Shown: positions 12,301-19,891 of the stretch, in pieces
How positions within the stretch are numbered: position 1 is the stretch's first letter
Layout of the letters: each line of letters starts with the position of its first letter
Assembly (NCBI GenBank): GCA_001766655.1
Contig: MJCC01000015.1
Span: forward strand, 88,406-152,405
From: Phytomonas francai
Lineage: Eukaryota > Euglenozoa > Kinetoplastea > Trypanosomatida > Trypanosomatidae
Direction: 5' to 3'
Length of the DNA stretch: 64,000 bases
The notes under the pieces: generated by a model
What the model saw: only the letters and a program-made list of their open reading frames with translations
Database searches by the model: none
Told to the model about the DNA's origin: nothing
Translations under genes and position numbers: made by a program

Positions 12301-13331
12301 TGGCCTCGCACAAAATCGACCTCTTTGCCGGTGATGCTTTCGTAAAGATGCTCGACGGCCGGGTCTTGCAGGGCGTGCTCGCGCATGTCCTCCATAACGG
12401 ACTCCTTCTTTTTCTGATTCCCACACGCCGCGTAGCGCAAGCCGTACACAATGCACCACCGCGAGCTGCGCAGGTCACCAATCCAGCTCTGCACCATATC
12501 GTCGTCGTAGCCACCCAAGAAAGCGGTTAGCCGGGTTTCGAGCTCGTAATCGTCCACGGACCTCTCGGAGAGGTACGCCAGGACGCGATTGGCCTGAGCC
12601 TCGCATTCCTCCGGCTCCTGCGCCGGGAAGAGCCGTCGAAGCGTGTTCTTGACGTACTGCGGGTTGCAGGCCACCTCGTCAAAGGAAATTTTGGGCGTTT
12701 CGAAGCCCCCCGCCTCCCCTTCCACGCTCTCCTCCTCGAGGATGGGGTTGAAGGGGAAAGCGCCACCGCCGTCCTTCGCCTCCGCACCAGGCGCCGGCTC
12801 GCTAAAAGCAAACTGCGATAGAGTCTTGTCGGCCTTGAGTGCTTTTTTTTTGGCTTTTTGCTCCTGACGCCGGCGCGGTGGCATCCCCGTAAGCAACGCG
12901 ATCTCGTCTTCCTCGGAGTCCTCCGCGTCGGTAGAGCTGCTGGGGCCCTCGGCGTCGAAGACGAGGCCATCCTGCGGGGCCCCGACCCCATCCCCTTTCC
13001 CGACGCCCTCCTCGTCCGCGATCACCCACGGGGCCGTCGCGTCGGCCGCGACGTAGTCCGTTATGAGCTTGCCAAACCGCAGGAAGCTCTCGAGGGCGCC
13101 ACGGCGGAGGGCGCCCCCGAGCAATCGCTCGAGTTTGGCCTGCTGTTCCTGAATATCGGCTGCGGCGCTGCGGCCCCCACGCGCGCAGACGATCGCGAGA
13201 ACGTCCTCGGCGATGCCCTCGATGTCGTCGTAGACGCCAGGCGGAAGGCAACGCGTGATTTCGAGCAGAAGCTGTTCATAGTGCTCCTTTGTGATCTCGG
13301 AATGCGGGACATAGCGAGACGCGAATGACAT
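6339..13331 (-). CDS. BRR2: Brr2-type U5 snRNP RNA helicase (Ski2-like, two helicase cassettes)
   Basis: The first ATG of this frame is at 13331, giving 2330 residues (the frame extends seven codons further, but only with a GTG). Brr2 unwinds U4/U6 snRNA to activate the spliceosome. The N-terminal cassette is intact: Walker A APTGAGKT with Lys476, DEVH at 581-584, SAT in LVGLSATLPN, and motif VI QMFGRAGR. A winged-helix/Sec63-type region follows. The C-terminal cassette keeps a P-loop (GGGKT, about Lys1346) but motif II reads DHLH near residue 1482, and motif VI is degenerate (QMTSRASN), so it should be inactive, as the C-terminal cassette of Brr2 is known to be a regulatory pseudo-helicase. 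A PLI-like N-terminal region precedes the first cassette. The last 250 residues are divergent and contain Ser- and Asp/Asn-rich insertions. ASCC3 is the main alternative; the N-terminal features favour Brr2. Confidence 0.88.
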   Translation of the reverse strand: MSFASRYVPHSEITKEHYEQLLLEITRCLPPGVYDDIEGIAEDVLAIVCARGGRSAAADIQEQQAKLERLLGGALRRGALESFLRFGKLITDYVAADATAPWVIADEEGVGKGDGVGAPQDGLVFDAEGPSSSTDAEDSEEDEIALLTGMPPRRRQEQKAKKKALKADKTLSQFAFSEPAPGAEAKDGGGAFPFNPILEEESVEGEAGGFETPKISFDEVACNPQYVKNTLRRLFPAQEPEECEAQANRVLAYLSERSVDDYELETRLTAFLGGYDDDMVQSWIGDLRSSRWCIVYGLRYAACGNQKKKESVMEDMREHALQDPAVEHLYESITGKEVDFVRGHRLSRADGGAMGGDGGEAADGLGAARRQPPLRKVDLQAASFGDEHTPHRHARVSVPQGTQRVVYETHDELVLPPTASQDRAGEALVPLSAFPSWCHEAFRGVAHLNPMQSRVFACAFGSDENMLVCAPTGAGKTNVAMMAMLRIVEGGLREGGGGLRELKMVYVAPMKALVQEVVRTFAARLGPLGLTVAELSGDAAMTQRQMAEVQLIVATPEKWDVVTRKSVDLGVAARLRLIVLDEVHLLHNARGPVLEAIVARTVLQQQLRGAAGIRLVGLSATLPNYHDVAAFLQVDRQRGLFYFDSSYRPIPLRQSFCATRRMRGTNHALVMNRIVYDKVLLAAQENEQVMIFVHSRRETEHTAMYLRQRAQEERHQHFFRRPGSAAELALKEAAEGTHHVLRQSIQQLLPHGFAIHHAGLSREERRVTEELFAERHIKVLVCTSTLSWGVNLPANRVIIKGTRVFNAAKGESERLSALDVLQMFGRAGRVGFGSTLGHATIITTPEDLSYYLGLINQQLPVESQMMKRVVDMLNAEIALGHVENTKEGVRWLQRSYLYVRMLKAPELYSVRPNPSDPLLTHHLENIIHTACEELKAAHMVDYDKKTRKVGSTPYGRIASYCYVTTASMNAYLSNLSNAMQDTDLFRVFSLSSEFAGLTVRAEEQAQLKELLESVPIAVRESRYSPHAKINALLQCYISRRTLDGLPLMSEMVYVRDSAQRILRALYEISLVREFGRTARQFLQLYRMVLHQQWHVESPARQVACSGSGVKSMEMLLPLLERFRVPWEELRRWSQEDLADKLGDERRAAMVHSCIAQVPHFMMEVAVRPLTRSMLYVDVDLSPDYVYHEALHGSSVSELLLTIEHTNGRVLHHETLRLPIAYHRNNEAYAVPPIVVPMVEPRPTHLFVHCVCPQWLASDAMVAVCLLNTQLPAVAPALREIGNQPPSVDDANDLDVRSVLEPYKLANVGDQIFPFTTFYTSQRDMVSTIFDYDQDNIFAGMPPGGGKTVIAELFILSFLLDSALHPEANLMPKQDGEEADGQVSVQDPASGAVRSSRVKRKVLYITSHKDTAVRHYMDWRYKFGELLQQSVVLLDDERFDGSDLSAARPVADASIVVATGASLIPHVRSGAAWLSGIVRLIADHLHLLRSPEGRFIEECLARLQSGPFLVHHGARRARLLALSYPLISSVELGRWLRVPLARQFNLGTSYRQLRVEMEGLAQPSARARYEAGVVAALKLLQRMPYGGAPCVIFVPHAHHAEAVARRVLLRCRDFIASEPVGAVSDSRLARLLAAGVAYLHRGTSTLDLLTILEQVDQDSARHPETQEVLPLILVSTFDAAWRLPAASFSNAIVCSSERVITQSDDSAEGGGGLSIVDYVDLSVSEMLQMTSRASNSAVVFGRGSRRWVWGHLLNGPLPLESSLHYPGDFSDAINAAVAQRRARSHADVLRVLQSHYFLYHLKSNPHFYAVPSAEDLPLFASDLADRVVQGLQEQGCVRVEDLYDDDESGSVAAVVHPTPRGIALSYHCIAINSMQAVLESLEGSGEGKASSVATLADLLKTIVEHCEEVGVARLGDAVRITEAAELRALHTIARALPAHFQVRYIDLDFTSPSIKVFLLSLVHCARFFASPMQRSAEHDRLVAHPFGGALAAATAEDLILLRKIDPLIAARLEEDLYVILPSVLRILVGFVELLDGHRHAVHVGSLMLLHQCLQRRVWAGEDALWQLPTVQRVGLGTLLSTSSSSLSSSSSTTESKRMEGISLALLQKKRLRSSVDFAQVAGDERQAALALAMVAEAHEIAQIESLSARGGVEEVSGLGLAAVVEVCAFVLWHEGGIASSNPPPPIDHGDEERKANNDAVDDDNNTKEGANSFSSSVMARRWWLSCSARRKQSSDSAPGGVGSSRGEHLLALRVSSLTAPLHAEGSTISPSQTLTENLAPRVFELRGKLFFPLTMLEAEGDLDEIDLVARCTSMSYYNVKAETVVLFDGGE

Positions 13332-14231
13332 GTGTGGACCCCCACTACTCACAGTTTCTTTTGTCTCCTTTTTGTTTTAAAAAAAAGTAAACTAATAAGA
13401 GCCTTAATGGGTATATAGACACCAGATAGCTTCCTTACCCCCTTTTAGTTTAGGTTTAGGGAGGGAGGGGGGAGCGGGAATGACTCTCTCTATTATATCG
13501 AAACTTAAATTTTCGCCGTTATCTACCTTTTTATCTTACTCTAACCTTGGTTGGGCTTGATGACTCAATGCTAAATGGATTTCCTTGTCGTATGTGCGGA
13601 CTCAAAAGACCGTAATAAACAGCAAACAAGATAAATGAAAAGAGAATGTGAGTTCATCATGTGTAGATATAAGATTATGTAATCATATCATGCCAATGAC
13701 TAAAGCGTTCAAGGATCTAACAAGCATAGGTTCTAGATCAATTCATAGAATCTTCGTCGCTTCTATAGCCCACGCAACCGCTTAAATAATAATGATAATA
13801 ATACAATACCATCCTTTTATTTATATTTATATTTATATATGTATATATATATATATATAACGATATGATTCTATAAAGTTTCCTCTGATTCCCAGATTCG
13901 CATTTATTATCAAAGAGAATTCAAAACATCTTTTACAAGAGACGTAAGGATTCTTATATGGGCTAATGTGTACTGATATAGCTGGAATATTAGCTTTGTT
14001 TGCGTTTTACTATCCGCCTTGGGGCAGGACAGGAAAGTAGCCGTACATGGAGAGGAGTCAAGCGAATAAACATGATAGAAAAAAAGGAGGTAAACAGTAA
14101 TAAAGAACGAGCAACAGTACAAATAAAAGAGGAAAAGTAGAAATAAGGGCGTAGGATCGTGTCTTTGATGCTAACTCTTCATTTCCCTACCAGCTAAACT
14201 TGCAGCAATTAATTAGCCATCTGGATCCTGT
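13332..14231. other. Intergenic: between Brr2 and acyltransferase genes
   Basis: AT-rich spacer with a T-rich/TA microsatellite at about 13818-13859 and an A run at 13380-13387 (T run on the coding strand, a possible splice signal for Brr2). No gene seen. Confidence 0.6.
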
Positions 14232-15602
14232 CTAAAGAAAAAGCACCTTTTGTATGTCCTTCAGATATTTGAAAACCCCTATGAAGAAAATGGTCGAGAA
14301 CACCAAGTACAACAGAAGATTCCCCCAATTAAAGTACCAGAGACTTAAAAACATCATGAAATAATAAAAAGAGACAGCTTGAAAGCGCACCCACCAGAAT
14401 TTTGAATTGGGTTGCCGAATACCATCAACCAAGAATGAAAATGGGCAACACGATACTGCACTGTTGGCGTGATAATACTCATCGTAGTCATAGCTCTCGA
14501 CCGCGCAGTGTTCCCCGTACACCTCTCTTACATCCGCGGCATCGTACTGAACTGGACTAGTACGGTAGAAGCGAGATAAGAGCTCCTCCTTCTTGGCAAA
14601 GCAGTCGTGGATCCATTCGCGAAATTTGATATCCTCAAAGGGTACCAACACGCCGCCATGGTTTATATTATTATCACTTGGCTTTCCATCGGGAGATTCA
14701 AAAGCATGGCTGCGGATGAGAAGGTGGACCTTGCGGGAATGGGAACCGTTCACCAAAGAAGGCTCGTTCGGGCGCCGGTGAGGTGCGCTGTAGGTATATG
14801 CGATTGTGCAGTCAATAATCTCCTCGATGTCTTCCCGACCTATCATATTCTTAATCCCGATCAAACCTGTCGTTCGGGGATTCAACACGTGATAAAATGT
14901 CGGCATCCCGTTATCCCTGGAAAACGCCTGGGATTTTTCGATGTTGCTCCGCGAGAGATCCGTCCCCTCGGGGAAAATAACCAGAGTACAGGCCTCATTC
15001 ATCTTCTTGTTGTAGGTTATCATCTTTTCGAGATACACCTTGTCGGATTCCCACGATCGCGAGAGAAACATAAAGCCGAATGTGTCCATGCACCAACCCA
15101 GAATCGGAATATGTTTGATATCGTTCTTCAGGATAAAGCGAAGCGTCCAAAAAGCTTGACTACGGATTAGGAAAATCGCAAAGTAAAACCAGTCAACACG
15201 GCTGTGGTGGTTTAGCAAAACAATCTTCACCTTACCTGGTTTTGATGGCGGCGAGAAAACCTTCGAAAGGTCCGGTTGCGCTCTCCTCTCTTTACCGTGA
15301 TCACGCGTTGTCAAGTAGGACGATTTCATGTGCTTTTCACCAAAATCGTCCACGACGGTGTACGCGAAGCGGATCCCCAGTACCACCTCAAGCAGAAAGG
15401 TCAGAGACATAAACCAATTCCACTTGATAAACTTACTATACTGATTAAAGATCATGGATAGTGGTCTCGATATCCTATCACCGAAAAGGAGCTTAAGCGC
15501 AACTGTTAAAACGATTGGCCACAAGTAGATAATATTAAACAGAACGTAGCTGGGTAAGAGAATAGCACTGACCAACAGCACCCCACGAATAGTTATGAAC
15601 AT
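14232..15602 (-). CDS. Membrane acyltransferase of the LCLAT1/AGPAT family
   Basis: A 456-residue protein from ATG 15602, ending in TAG. The family transfers acyl chains from acyl-CoA to lysophospholipids; the LCLAT1 branch acts on lysocardiolipin and related lipids. Motif I is NHHSRVDW, giving the catalytic H-x4-D pair at about His132/Asp137. Motif III is FPEGTDLSRS near residue 206, followed by a PRTTGL stretch typical of LCLAT1-like members. Hydrophobic segments at about 5-40 and 65-80 and a C-terminal pair at about 400-445 suggest an integral membrane protein, probably of the ER or a related membrane. Length is somewhat above the usual 370-415 residues. Substrate cannot be fixed from sequence; a 1-acylglycerol-3-phosphate acyltransferase role is the alternative. 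Confidence 0.85.
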   Translation of the reverse strand: MFITIRGVLLVSAILLPSYVLFNIIYLWPIVLTVALKLLFGDRISRPLSMIFNQYSKFIKWNWFMSLTFLLEVVLGIRFAYTVVDDFGEKHMKSSYLTTRDHGKERRAQPDLSKVFSPPSKPGKVKIVLLNHHSRVDWFYFAIFLIRSQAFWTLRFILKNDIKHIPILGWCMDTFGFMFLSRSWESDKVYLEKMITYNKKMNEACTLVIFPEGTDLSRSNIEKSQAFSRDNGMPTFYHVLNPRTTGLIGIKNMIGREDIEEIIDCTIAYTYSAPHRRPNEPSLVNGSHSRKVHLLIRSHAFESPDGKPSDNNINHGGVLVPFEDIKFREWIHDCFAKKEELLSRFYRTSPVQYDAADVREVYGEHCAVESYDYDEYYHANSAVSCCPFSFLVDGIRQPNSKFWWVRFQAVSFYYFMMFLSLWYFNWGNLLLYLVFSTIFFIGVFKYLKDIQKVLFL

Positions 15603-16160
15603 TTTTATATTTCGCTTGAGGAAAAAAAAAACACAAAAAAAAGACTATGAAGGCCTCGTTGGCAGAGTCAGATGCTGCAGACGGAAAAAATGGCTTGGGT
15701 TTTATCGGTATTTGTCACTGGTCCGTGTTTTCAAGCTTGATCACTGAGCATATGGATCGGTTGATTTGCTTAAATAGGAAAAGAGAATGCTTCAATTCTG
15801 GAAGGAGAGCGGAGGGGAGTAAATGTAGAAGGAGGAGACACAAGAAAATTAAAAAAAAAAAAAGATAATTTAACAAAAAGTGTATACAATATCACGATAC
15901 ATATCAATACTATCACCATTTCCTTTTAAACTCTCTGAACAGGACGTAAATGAAAAACGGTTAATTTCCAACAACTCTACTAATGAGCATCGCATAAATA
16001 CAATAAAAAACGCATCCTATAATACGTCGTAGCTCTTATTGTCCTTTTTTTTTTTTTACATAACCGACCATGGCTTAAGCCTAAACGCGCTTCATACTCT
16101 AAAAAAAAAAAAAGCAACGCCTATATTGAAAGGACACATCTCTTTTACATTTCCGCCCTA
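15603..16160. other. Intergenic: between acyltransferase and LRR genes
   Basis: AT-rich spacer. It has the acceptor candidate at 15615-15645 and homopolymer runs of A (near 15848 and 16101) and T (near 16045). No gene seen on either strand. Confidence 0.6.
15615..15645 (-). promoter_or_regulatory. Candidate trans-splice signal of the acyltransferase gene
   Basis: On the minus strand a T-rich tract (plus-strand 15618-15645, almost all purine) is followed by AG at 15616-15615, leaving a leader of about 12 nt to the ATG at 15602. This is one of the clearest acceptor candidates in the window. Confidence 0.5.
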
Positions 16161-18116
16161 TTACTTGCTACCTCGTCGACTTTGCACGGCCTTCTCGATA
16201 GCCTGCTCTTCATTCGTGGTGAAACCGCAGCGTCGGACGTCGATAAACCGCAGCGATGCGTTTTCTTGGACCGCTTTGAGCAGACTCGTCCCGGTCGCGC
16301 TGACTTTCATGAACGACACCGACGAAGGGGCCCCCTCGGCCTTCTTTTGCTCGGTATCGCTTTCGTTCGGGTCGAGGTCCTTGTTGGATAAGGACAGCAC
16401 GCACACGAAGCTATTATCCGGATTATTGGGCTCCAACAAGGTCACCTCGTCCTCGAGATCGTTCTCGGCATCCTTATTTTCGGATTCCAACTGCTCCTGC
16501 GCGCTCGTTGGGTTCTGCACCGTCGCCGGCATCTTTTCATTCGAATGGGGGTCGACCGCGGTGAGCAGCGTCTCGAGTCCGAAAAGTTCCGTAATGCTCT
16601 TCTCCGAATATCCCCCGCCCAGGCGGGAATTTCCCGCGAGATCCAACGACTTCAAAGTCTGCAGTTGTGGAAGGATTTGGATCAGCGCGGCGGCCGTGGA
16701 CGCGGCGAGGAGATTGCACCCCAAGTAGACCTCCTGCAGGGCAGGCGCCTGCACGAGCGCGCGCACGAGGAGGACGCCCGCGGGTTCGTCCGGGATTCGA
16801 TTCTGGCTGAGGTCCAAAATACGGAGCGATTGGTTCACGACGAGGGCCTCCGCGAGCGCGCGAGCGCCCTCGCCGGTGAGATTATTATCCCCCAAATACA
16901 GCTCCTCCAAGAGAAAATCGGGCTGAGAAAGCAGCACCGCCAGGGCGTCGCGTACACTGTCATCGCCGATCGCGTTGTGGGATAGGTCGAGGACGCGGAG
17001 GGTTTGGTTGCCAACCAAACCCGCACAGATCGCCATCGCGTGCGCGCTCTGAAGACGCGTACTCGGCAATCGTAGTTTTTCTAAAGGATGGGCGACCAAA
17101 AGGCGGCGAATATTCTCGGCGTCATTCTGCGTAAAGCCCATCATGGAAGACGTATACTCGATTCCCGCGTTGCTCACGCCATAGGACAGACGAAAAGCGC
17201 GCGCGTGTGGAAGCATGGCGAAAAGGTGAGTGTACCAATTAAGATGCGTAATCTGGCAAGGGAGTTTGACCGCGTGAACGTAATCGCGGCATATCGCACA
17301 TAACTCCTGCAGGACTTGAAGATCATCATCGGAGGCCCATATGGCGTTCCCGCCGTTCAAATCGTCCCCCTGGGCTGGGAACGGAATTTGGGAAAGGGGG
17401 ACCGATTCTCTCCGTTTGACGCGCAGAGACAGCAGAAAGTCGCTCAGAAGGTGCTCGAGGTAGAGCTCCTTCCATCCATAGGCTTTACTTAACAACTGCT
17501 CATTGTTGCCAAGGAATAGGGAAAGCTGACCGGAAGACCACCTCGACATACAGCAGCGCTTCCAAAAGGACTCCTCCGAGACACGCTCGACGCAGACATG
17601 CAGGGGCAGGATACTATTCGGCCCGTACGCAGGCCCCGTCAAAGAACTTAAAACCATATTATACAGGTGAGGGTTCTCGCTCTGCAGGGCATCGATTTCT
17701 GGCATCTTGGCAAAATTCTTGGCGAGTTGGTCAGCGCAAATGGATTGGAGAGTTGGAACGAAATAGGATTGCACCGCATCCTCCTTCGAGATCCCTAACT
17801 TAGAGACTAGATTCTCGCGCACATACTCTTGCACACGCACAATGTTAAAGTTGCTAGTGGTAATATGGGCAGTTGTAGCTTGCCTCTGGCGAGTCGTAGA
17901 ACCTAACGTGGAACCTAACATGGCTCTACGTGAAGACCCCCTCCTCAGGCGTTGCCTCGATGTATCGCTGAAGCGATGTTGTTGTTGTTGCTCTTGTTGT
18001 TGTTTAAGAATATTGCTATGGGATCTATAACCGCTACCAAAGGTTTGGATTATTTCTATTGGTGCCCCTGAGATAAGGAAACAACGTAAGAGAAAAACAT
18101 ACGAATTAAGCTTCAT
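16161..18116 (-). CDS. Leucine-rich-repeat protein (RNase-inhibitor type)
   Basis: A 651-residue protein from ATG 18116, ending in TAA. Residues about 345-500 carry at least four RI-type repeats of the LxxLxLSxNxIGD kind (for example LRVLDLSHNAIGDD, LEELYLGDNNLTGEG, LRILDLSQNRIPDEP), with a C-terminal partial repeat near residue 620 (LRFIDVRRCGF). Such repeats form a curved protein-binding surface. The N-terminus (first 20 residues) is hydrophobic and could be a signal or targeting segment. Residues about 35-50 contain a Gln-rich run coded by CAA repeats, then a basic Ser/Arg-rich stretch. An acidic linker lies at about 535-580. No catalytic domain is visible. The partner and role are unknown; many kinetoplastid LRR proteins belong to flagellar or cytoskeletal structures. 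Confidence 0.8.
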   Translation of the reverse strand: MKLNSYVFLLRCFLISGAPIEIIQTFGSGYRSHSNILKQQQEQQQQHRFSDTSRQRLRRGSSRRAMLGSTLGSTTRQRQATTAHITTSNFNIVRVQEYVRENLVSKLGISKEDAVQSYFVPTLQSICADQLAKNFAKMPEIDALQSENPHLYNMVLSSLTGPAYGPNSILPLHVCVERVSEESFWKRCCMSRWSSGQLSLFLGNNEQLLSKAYGWKELYLEHLLSDFLLSLRVKRRESVPLSQIPFPAQGDDLNGGNAIWASDDDLQVLQELCAICRDYVHAVKLPCQITHLNWYTHLFAMLPHARAFRLSYGVSNAGIEYTSSMMGFTQNDAENIRRLLVAHPLEKLRLPSTRLQSAHAMAICAGLVGNQTLRVLDLSHNAIGDDSVRDALAVLLSQPDFLLEELYLGDNNLTGEGARALAEALVVNQSLRILDLSQNRIPDEPAGVLLVRALVQAPALQEVYLGCNLLAASTAAALIQILPQLQTLKSLDLAGNSRLGGGYSEKSITELFGLETLLTAVDPHSNEKMPATVQNPTSAQEQLESENKDAENDLEDEVTLLEPNNPDNSFVCVLSLSNKDLDPNESDTEQKKAEGAPSSVSFMKVSATGTSLLKAVQENASLRFIDVRRCGFTTNEEQAIEKAVQSRRGSK

Positions 18117-18277
18117 GTTCGCAATAGTGAGTAGTTATATAAAGGGATAGACAATAAAATGTAACAAAATGATAGTATGACTACAAATTAGGATCCAGAA
18201 CATAAAGCAGTATACATCGGGAAAATATGGATATGCGGCTTCTGATATAATAAAAGATAGGAAAAGTGAAGATAAAG

Positions 18278-19891
18278 TTAGAAATATGTATTGCTTCGAA
18301 ACAGGCGACCCAAGCCTACCCCCAATAGCACCAGCGTGGCACCCAATGTAGCGATTACCGGATATCCCGGGATCAAGAATTTCAGTTCCTTGGTGTCTTT
18401 GTTATCTACATGATGCGGAGCGACAGCCTGGAACACATCCTTAAGATGACTTTTCATCTCTTGGTTGAGAACAGGGAAGACCACTGCGCTTAGGGTATCG
18501 TACTCTAGAAGAGAGGAGGCTGGTACATTTGTTGCTTTAAAAACAACATCTTTAACGTTATTATTAGGGTGAGAAACTCGTTGACTCCGATTGAGCTGGC
18601 CCAAGGCGCAGATCTCAGCCCAACTGAAGTGCCAGCAAAAGGGCAAAGATGGTGTAATGGGCCGTACATCCAGAACTGTTCCCATTTGAAACGGCGTAAT
18701 CGTACTAATGTCGGACGATGGCAGAAGCGTATCATATCTGAATGCAGCTGTCATGACTGTGCTCGCTGGTATGTCGTCAACCCCTTTATTAATGAAAAGA
18801 AATAATTTTTCGAACATTTGAGCAATTAGGCCCATTATATTTACATCCGATTCGGAATTCCCTATACTCTCATCTGCCCTGGGAGACAACAGTAAAGATA
18901 TATTAACAGGGGCGCCGATATGCTCAACTGCAATCAATTTTGATTTAATGAAAAACCCGCGAAAAGGCTGAGTACCGCGTAACCGAGAAGGCTTGACCAA
19001 AACAATATTATCATTAGCATCACATTCAACATTAGGCTTAAAGTTATTGTAAAAATGCTTTGAACCGTTTCCAATACAAGGGGTGCTGCTGTTCTCAAAG
19101 TCATAATTGAACCAGAGAGCATTACAAAATTGCTTCTTCGTAAGGCTGGATAAATCGATGATAGTGTCTGTATAATCTTGTGCGACTCTGGCAACTCCAT
19201 ACTCAACAGGATTGTTCGTTTGAAAATGAGCCCTAAATGAAGCAAGCTGCTTCCATACGTCGATGTTGTCATTGACATTGGCAATGGAAAGGGGAGTGAA
19301 GGGTAGACCATTGAAAAAACAGACGTATTTCTGGTCTGTTAGTGAATCAAACTTGTGCGATTCGCGTGGTAAATCGAATAAAGTGTCACACATATGTTTA
19401 AATGCAATGTCTAATGTATCATTTCGTTTCCTCCAACCAAGAAAGACTTCCCGAATGTCACCATGTGCCTTTAATGATGTACTTACATCGGGGATCCAGT
19501 GCGAAATCTCTGAAGAACTGAGCCTGGATACCCATGAAACTTCTGTGAAACCTTCTTGAAATTCATCAGCCCCTCCATGCTCACGCATCCGTGATGTCGG
19601 AAAGATGCTTTCAGAATGAATATCTTCTTCCTTTTTTTGGTGTGAATACATTATGAAATCACTATTCTGAAGAAACCCAAGCTCAGCTTCAGCTACAGTG
19701 GCATAAAGTGATTTGGAACGGCTGCTTTCTTCTACCTCCTTCAGGACATGCCCGGCTACATCATCTTGGAACTGCCTTGTCAATCTTCCATAGTGCTTAA
19801 TAAGCTCCTGAATACTTTGGCCCTCATCAGCAATTCGATTAGCAGATGCTTTGACATCAAACTCTGAGTCTTCGCTTAGAATAGTAGACAT
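18278..19891 (-). CDS. Tail-anchored membrane protein of unknown function
   Basis: I take the ATG at 19891 (537 residues); the frame extends four codons further only with a TTG. The protein ends in TAA. A single hydrophobic segment at about residues 512-530 (PVIATLGATLVLLGVGLG) is followed by a short tail with two Arg, the layout of a tail-anchored protein with a cytosolic N-terminal domain. Candidate membranes include the mitochondrial outer membrane, peroxisome/glycosome and ER. The N-terminal 100 residues look helical and may form a short coiled coil. No known domain was recognised. The gene is closest to the strand-switch region and would be the first of the left array. Its base composition is clearly more AT-rich than that of the Brr2 or LRR genes. 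Confidence 0.75.
   Translation of the reverse strand: MSTILSEDSEFDVKASANRIADEGQSIQELIKHYGRLTRQFQDDVAGHVLKEVEESSRSKSLYATVAEAELGFLQNSDFIMYSHQKKEEDIHSESIFPTSRMREHGGADEFQEGFTEVSWVSRLSSSEISHWIPDVSTSLKAHGDIREVFLGWRKRNDTLDIAFKHMCDTLFDLPRESHKFDSLTDQKYVCFFNGLPFTPLSIANVNDNIDVWKQLASFRAHFQTNNPVEYGVARVAQDYTDTIIDLSSLTKKQFCNALWFNYDFENSSTPCIGNGSKHFYNNFKPNVECDANDNIVLVKPSRLRGTQPFRGFFIKSKLIAVEHIGAPVNISLLLSPRADESIGNSESDVNIMGLIAQMFEKLFLFINKGVDDIPASTVMTAAFRYDTLLPSSDISTITPFQMGTVLDVRPITPSLPFCWHFSWAEICALGQLNRSQRVSHPNNNVKDVVFKATNVPASSLLEYDTLSAVVFPVLNQEMKSHLKDVFQAVAPHHVDNKDTKELKFLIPGYPVIATLGATLVLLGVGLGRLFRSNTYF

Noticed and set aside
10818..12530. 570-codon open frame on the plus strand inside Brr2
   Set aside because: It is antisense to a clear helicase domain. 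GC-rich third positions remove stop codons on the other strand; composition is Arg/His/Leu-biased and nonspecific.
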